Shown: positions 16,784 through 25,420 of the stretch, piece by piece
How positions within the stretch are numbered: position 1 is the first letter of the stretch
Layout: each line of letters opens with the position of its first letter
Assembly: GCA_022448645.1 (NCBI GenBank)
Contig: JAKVBZ010000056.1
Span: 1 to 32,951, forward strand
DNA from: Pirellulaceae bacterium
GTDB taxonomy: Bacteria; Planctomycetota; Planctomycetia; Pirellulales; Pirellulaceae
Length of the DNA: 32,951 bases
Direction of reading: 5' to 3'
Translations under genes and position numbers: made by a program
Notes under the pieces: model-generated
Told to the model about the DNA's origin: nothing
Seen by the model: only the letters and a program-made list of their open reading frames with translations
Database searches by the model: none

Positions 16784-16816
16784 ACTCAATGTATTGTTAT
16801 TTTCAGGCTTGGCAAT

Positions 16817-17311
16817 TTATTCGTGTGGGATCAGATTGCCATCAATGACCTGTAGAAGCTTGGAGATGCAGAGTTTGTTCATGCTCGTGCGACGCTCGTG
16901 AGCTTCGGTGCGTAGCGATTCATGCAAGCTCTTCGGAAGACGCACGGTGATAACACGGGTCGGCTCGGCACCGTGGGCCTGTGTGCGATTGCTCTCGCGT
17001 AGCTTTGCTACCATCTGCTGGATTTCCAGGTATTCGGCAGTTTGCTCGAATGAGAGGAATTCATCCGTCGACGGGAACATACGACGGGCGATTCCTTCTA
17101 CACCAAGTACTTCACGGAAGAATGTGACCCAATCGGGATTCTGCCGATAGATTTCGCCAGCAATGCGATGAACCTCGCGACGACGATTTTCAGCCGGAAT
17201 GGCCGACGGATGTGGAGCCGCTGGTGGTAATGTGTGTGTTGGTGGTGAAGGTATCGTGGGTGCAGTCATCGTTGGCCCTGTGGTTTGCGGCTGCTGAGCG
17301 ACTTGTTGCAT
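16817..17311 (-). CDS. Ribbon-helix-helix protein with proline-rich N-terminus
   Basis: The product has 164 residues. About 40 N-terminal residues are rich in Gln, Pro and Thr. The middle (RRREVHRIAGEIYRQ... to LEIQQMVAKLRE) is a compact, probably helical domain that I cannot name. The C-terminus (TRVITVRLPKSLHESLRTEA..RRTSMNKLCISKLLQ) is a ribbon-helix-helix DNA-binding domain of the Arc/HicB type, with the strand VITVRLP and two helices. ATG 17311 has AAGGAG six bases upstream, which settles the start. It stands alone, with rnpB downstream and about 960 bases of gene-free sequence upstream, and no toxin partner is visible. It is likely a DNA-binding regulator; a HicB-like antitoxin is an alternative that the missing partner argues against. 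Confidence 0.75.
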   Translation of the reverse strand: MQQVAQQPQTTGPTMTAPTIPSPPTHTLPPAAPHPSAIPAENRRREVHRIAGEIYRQNPDWVTFFREVLGVEGIARRMFPSTDEFLSFEQTAEYLEIQQMVAKLRESNRTQAHGAEPTRVITVRLPKSLHESLRTEAHERRTSMNKLCISKLLQVIDGNLIPHE

Positions 17312-18276
17312 GTCAAACTCCTTACTGTTTGCGAAAAAGAACCAATCCTTCCTTGAACCGGCCTCCCAATATGTCAGGAATTACCTCAATCACTGCTACT
17401 AAGTCAAGAGCAGCATCGATTTCATTGCTGTGCTGCAACTTATGGCATGCATAAACCCCTTGTTTTGCGCCTTTTGGGTGCTAGCAATGCTGGCAGGTCT
17501 GTCAAAAAAGCTGGCAGTTACCTGAGTGCACCAATGGTGGCAGGTGGATGTTCGGTTGCAGGTCGTATTTTTGATAGCGTCCCTTGATGGGAGCAAAAGA
17601 ATGGCTGCTAAATGGTGGTTGGTGCTTGTTCAGGGTTAGATTTTGGTGAGGTTTTATTTCGTTGGTGGCCCAGGAGAATCGAAAGTGACTCACCAAGTAT
17701 CTTCCAGGGCATCTTTAGCTATGCTTTACCTACGATAGCGTTCGCTGACTTGTTTTGTGTCCTAGGCCTGTGCATCTTCCTGCCAATTGCTTTCGGCAAT
17801 TTACCTTCTGGGGCGCGGATTCTGCGTCAGAGTTCTTTGTAGGGTGGAAGCGGTCTCCAAAACCCTGTACGACAGCCTGGCAAGATGGTAGTTCCTCAAT
17901 CCACCGTGCCCTGAAAGCTATCGTAAATCTTAGCTAACAGCTTTTAAAACTAATTTTGGCCTGCAGTACCTAAAAGTGGTGAAGTGCCTCAGAGAGGACG
18001 TGCACAAGACAATGGAGGGTATGAAACTGGTGCAGTCCCTAGGCTCGAATCTTTTCCTGCCTCAAGAGGGCTAAATCTGGGATCAGCACTGCCTGGTTTC
18101 TGAGCTTTTATGCGGCAAACCGCGACGAAGTAAACCCGGGCAGTTCAGCAGGTTGACACGATCGTGGTGGCTGTTCACAGAAATGACGGTATACTGATCG
18201 TGTGGGTTTGCTGAGGCAAAGTAAAATAGAGACAGACTGTTGTCTGGTCGGTTTCTTGAGGAGGACCCCATCACCT
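17312..18276. other. Gene-free stretch of nearly 1 kb
   Basis: No supported gene is present. A 76-codon frame (17612-17842, plus) lacks a ribosome-binding site and family resemblance. The segment 17480-17560 is rich in TGGCAG-like words (GCTGGCAGG, GCTGGCAGT, GGTGGCAGG), but without the spacing of a sigma-54 promoter or a regular repeat. The promoters of the ribbon-helix-helix gene (minus) and hflX (plus) should lie here; a TATACT at about 18190 is a possible -10 for hflX, though no good -35 precedes it. Confidence 0.45.
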
Positions 18277-19665
18277 GTGATAGAACTTGACAGAAAGCAA
18301 AGTGTACTTTGCGAAAAAGCCGTGCTGGTTGGTGTCATACTACCTAAACACCAGCATCTATCGGACCCGCTCGAAGAACTGGATGGTCTTGCCGAAACTT
18401 CAGGAGCTCGGGTCGTTGCCCGCTTGACTCAACGAAGAGATACACCTCTCAACAGCACGTATCTTGGCAGCGGTAAGGTAGATGAATTGATTTCCCTTAT
18501 TGAAGACCACAAGGCGGACGTTGTTCTATTTGACAACGATCTCACCCCGGCCCAGCGTCGAAACCTTGAAAAGCGTACGGGCGTCAAAGTCTTGGATCGT
18601 ACCGAGGTCATTTTGGATATTTTTGCAACGCGTGCGCGAACCAATGAGTCACGGCTGGCCGTAGAACTCGCGCAGCTTGAATATTCATTGCCGCGGTTGA
18701 AACGAATGTGGACTCACCTGTCACGGCTTAACATGGGAATTGGAATGCGCGGTCCGGGTGAAAAGCAGTTAGAAGTTGACCGTCGTCTGGTAGAGCGCCG
18801 TATCGTTGATCTACGCAATGAAATTAAGGTCATCGAAGCCCGCAAAGAACGCCAAGTGCAAGGGCGACGAGGCTTGATGGCGGTATCTTTGGTCGGATAT
18901 ACCAATGCGGGCAAAAGTACGTTGATGAACCGTTTGACCGACGCGGAAGTGATGGCCGAGGATAAATTGTTCGCGACACTTGACACGAGGACTCGGCGTT
19001 GGCAATTGCCTCATTGGGGGCCCGTGTTGTTAAGTGACACCGTAGGATTCATACGAGATTTGCCTCACCGTTTGATTGCAAGTTTCAAGGCAACGTTGGA
19101 AGAGGCTCGTCAAGCAGATCTGCTGTTACATATTGCCGACGCCAGCCATCCTTCTGCCAACGAGCAGATAGCGGCTGTGTATAACGTTCTTGAAGAAATC
19201 GGTATTGAAGAAAAGAACACGCTGTTAGCGCTGAATAAAGTTGATGTTCCGGGGGCGGCAATTGGCGTAGAGGGTATCCTCAATCGCTACCCGAACGCCA
19301 TTCCCATCAGCGCTCGATCTGGTGAAGGACATTTGCAACTAGCGGCGGCAGTTAGTGACGCGTTAAGTCATGCTTTTTGTGATGTAGAAGTGGAAACGGC
19401 TGTTTCGAATGGTCGACTCATGGCGTACCTGGCTGCCCATGGTGAAATCTTGTCGAAGAGGTTTTCCAATGATCGCGTCACGATCCATTGCCGTTTACCC
19501 CAGAAACATCTGGGACGTATCAGCGGGACGGGGGTCATTATCACGGATCGGTCCAAAAACGATGATTCCAACCATGGAGTAGCGGATGATGCGACCATGA
19601 AGGATGCCGATTCGGGGAAGAAGGACCGCTTTGCCCCTAGCCATCCACAGGAAGACGTGGCTTGA
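18277..19665 (+). CDS. hflX: GTPase HflX
   Basis: The product has 462 residues from GTG 18277. The N-terminal HflX domain (AVLVGVILP, GLAETSGARVV, TYLGSGKVDEL) is followed by a helical linker and the family phrase GPGEKQLE. The GTPase domain has G1 at residues 207-215 (GYTNAGKST), G2/G3 with LFATLDTRTR and DTVGFIRDLPH, and G4 NKVD. HflX binds the 50S ribosomal subunit and splits or rescues stalled ribosomes, especially under stress. The frame is open upstream to GTG 18202, but GTG 18277 has GAGGAGG twelve bases before it and fits where family members usually begin. The last 40 residues form a charged tail. It is coupled to the SDR gene: the TGA stop lies inside a TTGA overlap. Confidence 0.95.
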   Translation: MIELDRKQSVLCEKAVLVGVILPKHQHLSDPLEELDGLAETSGARVVARLTQRRDTPLNSTYLGSGKVDELISLIEDHKADVVLFDNDLTPAQRRNLEKRTGVKVLDRTEVILDIFATRARTNESRLAVELAQLEYSLPRLKRMWTHLSRLNMGIGMRGPGEKQLEVDRRLVERRIVDLRNEIKVIEARKERQVQGRRGLMAVSLVGYTNAGKSTLMNRLTDAEVMAEDKLFATLDTRTRRWQLPHWGPVLLSDTVGFIRDLPHRLIASFKATLEEARQADLLLHIADASHPSANEQIAAVYNVLEEIGIEEKNTLLALNKVDVPGAAIGVEGILNRYPNAIPISARSGEGHLQLAAAVSDALSHAFCDVEVETAVSNGRLMAYLAAHGEILSKRFSNDRVTIHCRLPQKHLGRISGTGVIITDRSKNDDSNHGVADDATMKDADSGKKDRFAPSHPQEDVA

Positions 19666-20456
19666 AAAGAGATCTTCGTGGCAGATGTGCCGTCGTAACT
19701 GGCGCCTCCGCTGGAATTGGCCGAGAAATTGCGTTGGAGCTTGCGCGGCGGCAAGTCAAACTGCTTTTGCTAGCGCGAAATGCTGAACGTCTGCAAGACG
19801 TTGTCAGAGTTGTGAATGCTGCGGGCAGCGACGCTGAGGCTGTGGTGGGCGACATTACCAATCCTCAAGTCAGGCAGGAATTGGTGCAACGATCGATGGA
19901 TAGGATGGGTGGATTGGATTTGCTCGTCAATAACGCGGGCGTCGGGCGGATCGGGTCTTGGGAAGAATGCACCGCCGAAGAATTGCGCCATCTAGTGGAA
20001 GTTAACTTGGTTGCGCCGATCGAGTTGACCAAAGCTGCCCTTCCATTCCTAAAGCAGGGCAAGCAATCTCTAATCGTCAATATCGGGTCGGTTTTGGGAT
20101 ACTTTTCTGTTCCGTTCAAGGGTGAATATGGTGCCACCAAATTCGCACTACGGGGATTTAGCGACGCAGTGCGAGCGGAACTTCTTCCACACGGGGTTGA
20201 CGTGCTATACGTTGCGCCTAGCACGACCCGAACGGAATTCTTTGACAAAGCCCAGTCTGGTCGGTTCAGCCTACAGTTAAATGACCGGAATTCCATGCGT
20301 CCGGTTCAGGTGGCTCGCGCTGTTGTGCGAGCGATGGAGCAAGGCAGGCAGGAATTGATTCTTTCCGTAGGCGGCCGGGGACTTGTTTGGCTACACCGTT
20401 TTTTTCCAAAATGGGGGCGATGGGCGATGTCTCGCTTTACACCACGTCCAGAATAA
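19662..20456 (+). CDS. Short-chain dehydrogenase/reductase (SDR family)
   Basis: This 264-residue protein is a classical SDR. The cofactor motif TGASAGIG lies at residues 13-20, NNAG at about 90, and the catalytic residues are S143, Y156 and K160, with the usual Ser-13-Tyr-4-Lys spacing. It is an NAD(P)-dependent oxidoreductase of unknown substrate; the resemblance is to the DltE/YqjQ-like cytosolic type. Start is TTG 19662, which overlaps the hflX stop by four bases (TTGA) and has AGGAAG seven bases upstream. That arrangement implies translational coupling to hflX. Nothing visible links the two activities. Confidence 0.93.
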   Translation: MKRDLRGRCAVVTGASAGIGREIALELARRQVKLLLLARNAERLQDVVRVVNAAGSDAEAVVGDITNPQVRQELVQRSMDRMGGLDLLVNNAGVGRIGSWEECTAEELRHLVEVNLVAPIELTKAALPFLKQGKQSLIVNIGSVLGYFSVPFKGEYGATKFALRGFSDAVRAELLPHGVDVLYVAPSTTRTEFFDKAQSGRFSLQLNDRNSMRPVQVARAVVRAMEQGRQELILSVGGRGLVWLHRFFPKWGRWAMSRFTPRPE

Positions 20457-20705
20457 TGTCTCCGCAATCATCGCTTTGCCGCGTTTCCGCGCTGAGATCC
20501 ACCATGAAAAGATCCACACATTCTGGCCATTGTTTGAAATAGTCGGACTTGTTGTGGACGGCTTTGGCTTGTGGGTTGCTACGTCTCGTGGCGAAAACTT
20601 TTTCCCGCATCGAGCATCTCATACCCATCAACGATCGTTATGACCATGAGAGCCACCATTTGCGCGGCCTCGATCTAACCGAATTGAAGGATGGGACATG
20701 GGATG

Positions 20706-22097
20706 TCAATCCAACCTGCGGCGTTGTGATTCAGATCGCGCTTGCCGAACTTCGGCGATAGGTCGCCCCGAATTCTGCGGGTTGTCTTCCAGCCAGGCCA
20801 CCAAGTCAACGTCGGCGTACCAATGGTTTAGCAATACGATGAGGCCATCTCTTTTGACAACGTGGTACCGGCGTTTTCCAAGTGCAAACAATGCATCGAT
20901 GCGGCGCTGATGCTCCGAAAGCAACAACGAGCCGTCAATATCTCGCGTGGCCCAGCGAGGCGTGTCACGGTCGGTCAAGAACTCGTGAAAATCTCTTAGG
21001 TCAAAGGTCGGTTCGTAGGTCCCAGATTCCACCGTCACGCTTTTAGATGCTATCGACGATGGCGTTGTCCTCCTGGAAATGTCTGTTTCGCTGGGCCACT
21101 GAAAACGCCACATCAGCTTCAGCAGCAGCACCATCTCGCGTTGTCGTTGTTCTAGCTTGTTCGAAAGTCCTTTGTCTGGATCCCACATAGGCATCTGGTC
21201 AAGCGGGTCAAGTTTCCAAGCAGCGTAGTGTGACTGAATTTCCGCTCGTGACCAAAGTTGATCCAGTGACCTTGACGGAGGTGCTGACACCGACTGCGAT
21301 CTCGTCAGCTTTTGACGATCTAGGTGGGTTTGGCTGAGTCGAGATATCGGCTGATAGCGGGGGGGTGATTGGGGGATGGTGGACAGAGACGTGAATAAGT
21401 TGGGGGCATACCTCGAATCAGCGCCCTCGAGAAGGAACTCGAACCGCCCGCCATGAATCGTGTCTGCATGAAAAGATCTACCCGCTGCTGGTTTCTCGTC
21501 GTTGCGAGGGCCGTGACGGATGTAATCTACCATTCCTTCCTCGGCCCAGTCTGGTAGCCGACGGTCAAGATCGTTCAAGTACAGGAAGCTTTGAGCCGCA
21601 GCGGCACGGACCGACGATAGCTGTGATGTTATCGGAGGTTGGTTCACTGCTGCATTGATATATACCATCGGAAGTCCGTTTTCCACTGCGAACGGTGTAG
21701 CAGCAAATTGGCGCTGACGTTGTGGCCGATTGTCAATGACCACAGGTACTGGTCCTTGGCGCTGGCCCCGGAGTCGATGGCTGGTAGACCATTGATCGAA
21801 CAATGCAGTGGTATCGGTCCACGCACGTTGTAATTCTCGGGCAGCCCAATTGGCGTCACGAGGATGAGTTCGGGCCCAGACAACGAAGTTGTCTGTCTGG
21901 CGAACCACACCACCCATGTAGCTTGTTCCCGCAGGGAGCCGCAAACGGGCGACGACTGCTGGTGGAGGAACCGCAGATTCTCGCAAAACCTGTGAGACGT
22001 CACCCGACCAGGCTGGATTGCCAGAAATGATGAGAAGCGCAAACGAAAAGGCAGCGAATGACTTTCGGCCTTGCCAGCTATGAAAGGTTTGTGACAC
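20706..22097 (-). CDS. Exported DUF1570/peptidase-MA-like protein, apparently lacking catalytic motif
   Basis: The product has 463 residues from GTG 22097, which has AAGGAA seven bases upstream; a TTG at 22127 is the alternative. It carries a signal peptide (FAAFSFALLIISGNPAWSG). The region VRAAAAQSFLYLNDLDRRLPDWAEEGMVDYI resembles peptidase-MA/DUF1570 proteins, in which an HExxH zinc motif is followed by LPxWLxEGLAEY. Here the WAEEGMVDY part is kept but the position of HExxH reads AAAAQ. It is therefore probably not an active zinc protease. The last 200 residues are rich in Ser, Pro and Arg. It is divergent from the secretin operon. The family call is tentative; function is unknown. Confidence 0.55.
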   Translation of the reverse strand: MSQTFHSWQGRKSFAAFSFALLIISGNPAWSGDVSQVLRESAVPPPAVVARLRLPAGTSYMGGVVRQTDNFVVWARTHPRDANWAARELQRAWTDTTALFDQWSTSHRLRGQRQGPVPVVIDNRPQRQRQFAATPFAVENGLPMVYINAAVNQPPITSQLSSVRAAAAQSFLYLNDLDRRLPDWAEEGMVDYIRHGPRNDEKPAAGRSFHADTIHGGRFEFLLEGADSRYAPNLFTSLSTIPQSPPRYQPISRLSQTHLDRQKLTRSQSVSAPPSRSLDQLWSRAEIQSHYAAWKLDPLDQMPMWDPDKGLSNKLEQRQREMVLLLKLMWRFQWPSETDISRRTTPSSIASKSVTVESGTYEPTFDLRDFHEFLTDRDTPRWATRDIDGSLLLSEHQRRIDALFALGKRRYHVVKRDGLIVLLNHWYADVDLVAWLEDNPQNSGRPIAEVRQARSESQRRRLD

Positions 22098-22433
22098 GCG
22101 ACCGTTCCTTGGTAATCGTGCTAGCAATACAGCATTTGTCTATTGTGTGACACCTTCAATCTTTTCATCGTCCAGTCCAGTTGCCCCGATAACCGTATTT
22201 ATCGCAAAGTTCGAACCAATTGGTGGAATCGTCATATTTTCTCAATGTTTACTCAGCTGCTCCCCGATAGGAATTTGCAGGCTCTCAAAATCGTCGTAGC
22301 TATTGCGCTTGCTGATCGCTCGTTCGGATTGAGAGTCGTGCCGGAAAAACCAGGAAGAACTAAAAAAACATAGATAGAACAGTCCGTTTATTAGGGTGCA
22401 AACGTGCCCGACCTGCCAAGAGGGGGAACAACC
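22098..22433. other. Divergent intergenic region
   Basis: This region should hold promoters for the peptidase-like gene (minus) and for the secretin operon (plus). No good -35/-10 pair stands out. An imperfect inverted repeat, CTCTCAA near 22281 and TTGAGAG near 22328, is too far apart to judge. Confidence 0.4.
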
Positions 22434-24683
22434 ATGGCTTTGCTGCGACTTAGCTGGACATGGCGGATGGAAACAAATCGCCAGCGTGAGGTTCGCGGCG
22501 TCAGATGGTTGTCGGGGATAGTCGCACTCGGGATAGTGGTGGCATGCTGCACGGTAGCTGACGCGAAACATGGTCCCGAATTGTCCGAGGAAGGGTCAGG
22601 GAGCGACCAATCAGTAACCACGACTTCGAACGATTTCAATCTGCCTCGACGCTTTCGTGGTATGACCAAGAATTCCAAGAAAGATGTTCTGAAATCGAAT
22701 CGGTTAACGCCCCAAGAGTTGTCGCGGTTTCCGAACGCAGCACGTAAAAAGTCGACCGCACCGCTTTCCGAGGGCGGCCTCGATGATTTCGAGATTCGTC
22801 GGGACCAGGTCGAAAAGACGGACGGTTCGAAACGCATCGAAAAACCTTTCCAATTCGAAGGGCCTGGGATTCGGCAGTCCAACCGACTGTTACACATTAG
22901 TCCGCCCGGTGTGCGTCAATCGAATCCCCAACCCCCGTTGCCGGAAAAGAGTTCGACGCTGCGTCGGGCCGGACGGATTGCACCGCTCATCGCTGGTAGG
23001 GGGCCGTTGTTCGAAGGCGACACCATTTCCAAGGTAGTTCGCCAAGTAACCCATGAAGCCGAATCTCGGTTTACAGATGCCATCGGTCGGACACGTGTGA
23101 TCGACTTCCAGATTCCGGAAGACCCATTCCAGGACGAGCCCATCGAAGAATTTGAGGCTGACGATTCGGCTGACGATGACGATGTCGCTATGTTTGAAGA
23201 GCAAGGCGCGCCTGCCGAAATGAATGGCGCTCCGTTCGAAGTGATTGACCCTGATCCAGATCCAATCACTGTGACAGTGCGTCGCAGCGTACTTATGCGT
23301 ACGGATTATGACATTTACCGTACCGCCGTTGTGGATCCAGACATCTGTGATTTAGTGCAGTTCACCCCACGTGAAGTTTCCATCATTGGTAGAGAAGTTG
23401 GTTCGACGACCGTAACCTTTTGGTTTAAGACAGGGTATCAACCGTTGACGTATGTGGTGAATGTGGAGCCCGACTTGGAGGCTCGACGTGTGTTAGAAGA
23501 CGAGTATGAAGTGTTAGCTCGCATTCTGACCGAGTTGTTCCCTGACAGCAAAGTCGAACTGCTTCCTGTGGCGGACAAGCTAATCGTACGAGGGCAAGCG
23601 AAAGATGCCCAAGAGGCTGCTCAGATTTTGCAGATCATTCGGAGTGAAGCTGGCATCGGCAATCGGCGCGAGGGACCTTCAGGGTCAGAACTTGGCTCGG
23701 AGGATCCAACAGTCGGTGGATTGGCTGCTGCGGTCCTTTCACCAAACGAACTAGGTGGGCGGTCACGTTCTGGATTGACGCTGGTCAATTTGTTGCGGGT
23801 TCCCGGTCCCCAACAAATCGCTCTGAAGGTAAAGATTGCCGAGCTGAATCGTTCCGTGGCGCGAGGTTATGGAGTTGACGTCGACGCAGAGATAAATGTC
23901 ACTGACACCGCTGGTTTATTCATCAATTCGATGTTGAACGCTGCCTCTGGTACGAATACTACCGGTCCTGCTGTGATCAGCCAATTTGATGGAGACGACA
24001 TTCAGATCGGTGTCCGCTGGTTGGAACAGGAAGGTGTCCTTCGAATGTTGAGTGAACCTACGTTGGTGACCTTGAGTGGTCGTCCAGCGACATTTGTGGC
24101 TGGGGGCGAATTTGCTGTTCCCACAGCAGTTGGCGTGGGGGGGATCGGTGCAATCACGACAGATTTCCGTACGTTTGGTGCGATCATTAGTTTCCTACCC
24201 ACCGTGATCGATAAAGACTATATCCGTTTGGAAGTTTCACCGGAATTCAGTCAGATCAATTCCGGATTGAGTAACAATACCTCGTTTGGCTTGGACGTAC
24301 GTTCGGTAACGACTACCGTGGAAATGCGTGAGGGGCAGACTTTGGCCATTGCTGGCTTGATTGATGACTCGGTGAATGGCACCAAACGTGGGAATTTGCC
24401 GGTCTTTTCACACATTTTCGGCCGTCGTGACATTAGTCACAACGAGACGGAATTGATCATTTTGGTGACTCCAGAATTGATCCATCCGCTTGATCCTGAG
24501 GAAGTGCCACCACTGCCTGGCTTCGACGTTATGGAAGCCAATAATCATGAATTTTTCCTGCACGGTCATTTGGAAGGAAGTCCCACACAGAACCATCGTA
24601 GTACGACTTGGCCGAGATTGCGACGGCGCTATCGGGGGAACGGAACTGCTGTGACGTCGGGAGCATTCGGGCACGGACAGTAG
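22434..24683 (+). CDS. Tad/Flp-type pilus secretin (CpaC/RcpA-like) with long N-terminal extension
   Basis: The product has 749 residues. ATG 22434 is preceded by AGAGGGGG at seven bases; the frame is open to GTG 22404 but the ATG is preferred. A hydrophobic leader near residues 27-43 (LSGIVALGIVVACCTVADA) serves as the signal peptide. Residues up to about 275 are charged and low in structure, with an acidic stretch. Then comes the pilus-assembly N-terminal domain (about 278-348, ITVTVRRSVLMRTDYDIYRT...), a BON-like domain (about 350-403) and the secretin domain (about 456-685, with VKIAELNRS, FVAGGEFAVP and ELIILVTPELI). Secretins form the outer-membrane pore of Tad/Flp pili and type II secretion. 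CpaC proteins are usually near 450 residues, so the N-terminal extension is notable. Two lipoprotein genes follow. Confidence 0.9.
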   Translation: MALLRLSWTWRMETNRQREVRGVRWLSGIVALGIVVACCTVADAKHGPELSEEGSGSDQSVTTTSNDFNLPRRFRGMTKNSKKDVLKSNRLTPQELSRFPNAARKKSTAPLSEGGLDDFEIRRDQVEKTDGSKRIEKPFQFEGPGIRQSNRLLHISPPGVRQSNPQPPLPEKSSTLRRAGRIAPLIAGRGPLFEGDTISKVVRQVTHEAESRFTDAIGRTRVIDFQIPEDPFQDEPIEEFEADDSADDDDVAMFEEQGAPAEMNGAPFEVIDPDPDPITVTVRRSVLMRTDYDIYRTAVVDPDICDLVQFTPREVSIIGREVGSTTVTFWFKTGYQPLTYVVNVEPDLEARRVLEDEYEVLARILTELFPDSKVELLPVADKLIVRGQAKDAQEAAQILQIIRSEAGIGNRREGPSGSELGSEDPTVGGLAAAVLSPNELGGRSRSGLTLVNLLRVPGPQQIALKVKIAELNRSVARGYGVDVDAEINVTDTAGLFINSMLNAASGTNTTGPAVISQFDGDDIQIGVRWLEQEGVLRMLSEPTLVTLSGRPATFVAGGEFAVPTAVGVGGIGAITTDFRTFGAIISFLPTVIDKDYIRLEVSPEFSQINSGLSNNTSFGLDVRSVTTTVEMREGQTLAIAGLIDDSVNGTKRGNLPVFSHIFGRRDISHNETELIILVTPELIHPLDPEEVPPLPGFDVMEANNHEFFLHGHLEGSPTQNHRSTTWPRLRRRYRGNGTAVTSGAFGHGQ

Positions 24684-24796
24684 TTGACAGAAGAAATCTC
24701 GCTGAATGGATCGTTGTTCAGAGTAAATGTAGGTTGATGATGATAGGGAATGTAAAAATGACGATCAGCCGACGGCTGACCAAGAGGGATACGCAG

Positions 24797-25384
24797 ATGG
24801 GCAACGAGTGTCCAATCGTCGAATATCGCAGTCTTTGGTGGCTGACGGCCCTCGGATTATTAGTTTTTACGGGATGTCAATCCTATGACTCGGGTACCCC
24901 TCAGAGCCGTCCGTTTCCCTTGGGAAACGTCAGCGATGCTTTCTGGGAAACTCAGCAGGCCAATGCTGAAGCAGCGGACTTTATCTTTTACCACCATGAG
25001 TTTCGTGCCAAAACTGCTGAGGTTGCACCGGGGACCAAGCGCCATCTTGAATCCGTCGCTCTAAGGTTGGAGCATGTTCCCTTTCCGGTTGTGATTGAGC
25101 AAAGTAAGCACGACCGGTATCCCAAGCTAGACGAGAAACGCCGACAGGTCATCGTGGAACATTTGACACGCATGGGAGTTGCAGATGCGCAAGAACGCGT
25201 CATCATTGCTCCTTCGTTCGTGTTGGGTTATTCCGCGTCGGAGGCCGTTCAGGCGTACTACGCCACTTTTGGAAATGGTGGATATGGAGCCGGACAAGGA
25301 GCTGGAGGCTTCGGGCGAGGCTTTGGAGGGTTTGGTGGCGGCATGGGCCGAAGGAATTTTGGCACTGGCGGGCTCTATCGTTAG
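24797..25384 (+). CDS. OmpA-like lipoprotein next to secretin
   Basis: The product has 195 residues from ATG 24797, which has AAGAGGG eight bases upstream; ATG 24758 is another possible start. The N-terminus is a lipoprotein signal peptide ending in the lipobox LVFTGC. The middle resembles the OmpA-like fold (FYHHEF, then VPFPVVIEQSKHD, then LDEKRRQVIVEHLTRMGV and RVIIAPS), i.e. strand-helix-strand with the R-R-x-x-V-x-x-x-L helix. The end is a glycine-rich tail (about 35 residues). By position between a secretin and a TPR lipoprotein it could fill the role of CpaD, an outer-membrane lipoprotein of Tad pili; this is inference. It is about 113 bases downstream of the secretin gene. Confidence 0.65.
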   Translation: MGNECPIVEYRSLWWLTALGLLVFTGCQSYDSGTPQSRPFPLGNVSDAFWETQQANAEAADFIFYHHEFRAKTAEVAPGTKRHLESVALRLEHVPFPVVIEQSKHDRYPKLDEKRRQVIVEHLTRMGVADAQERVIIAPSFVLGYSASEAVQAYYATFGNGGYGAGQGAGGFGRGFGGFGGGMGRRNFGTGGLYR

Positions 25385-25420
25385 TCCTCCGTGCAGCGGC
25401 TGAAATAGAAGGGGCTAGGA

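Noticed and set aside
17490..17560. TGGCAG...TTGCAG as a sigma-54 promoter
   Set aside because: The spacing between the GG and GC elements is not the required ten bases.
17612..17842. 76-codon frame with a hydrophobic stretch
   Set aside because: No ribosome-binding site, no recognisable family and no neighbour support; hydrophobic stretches arise easily by chance.
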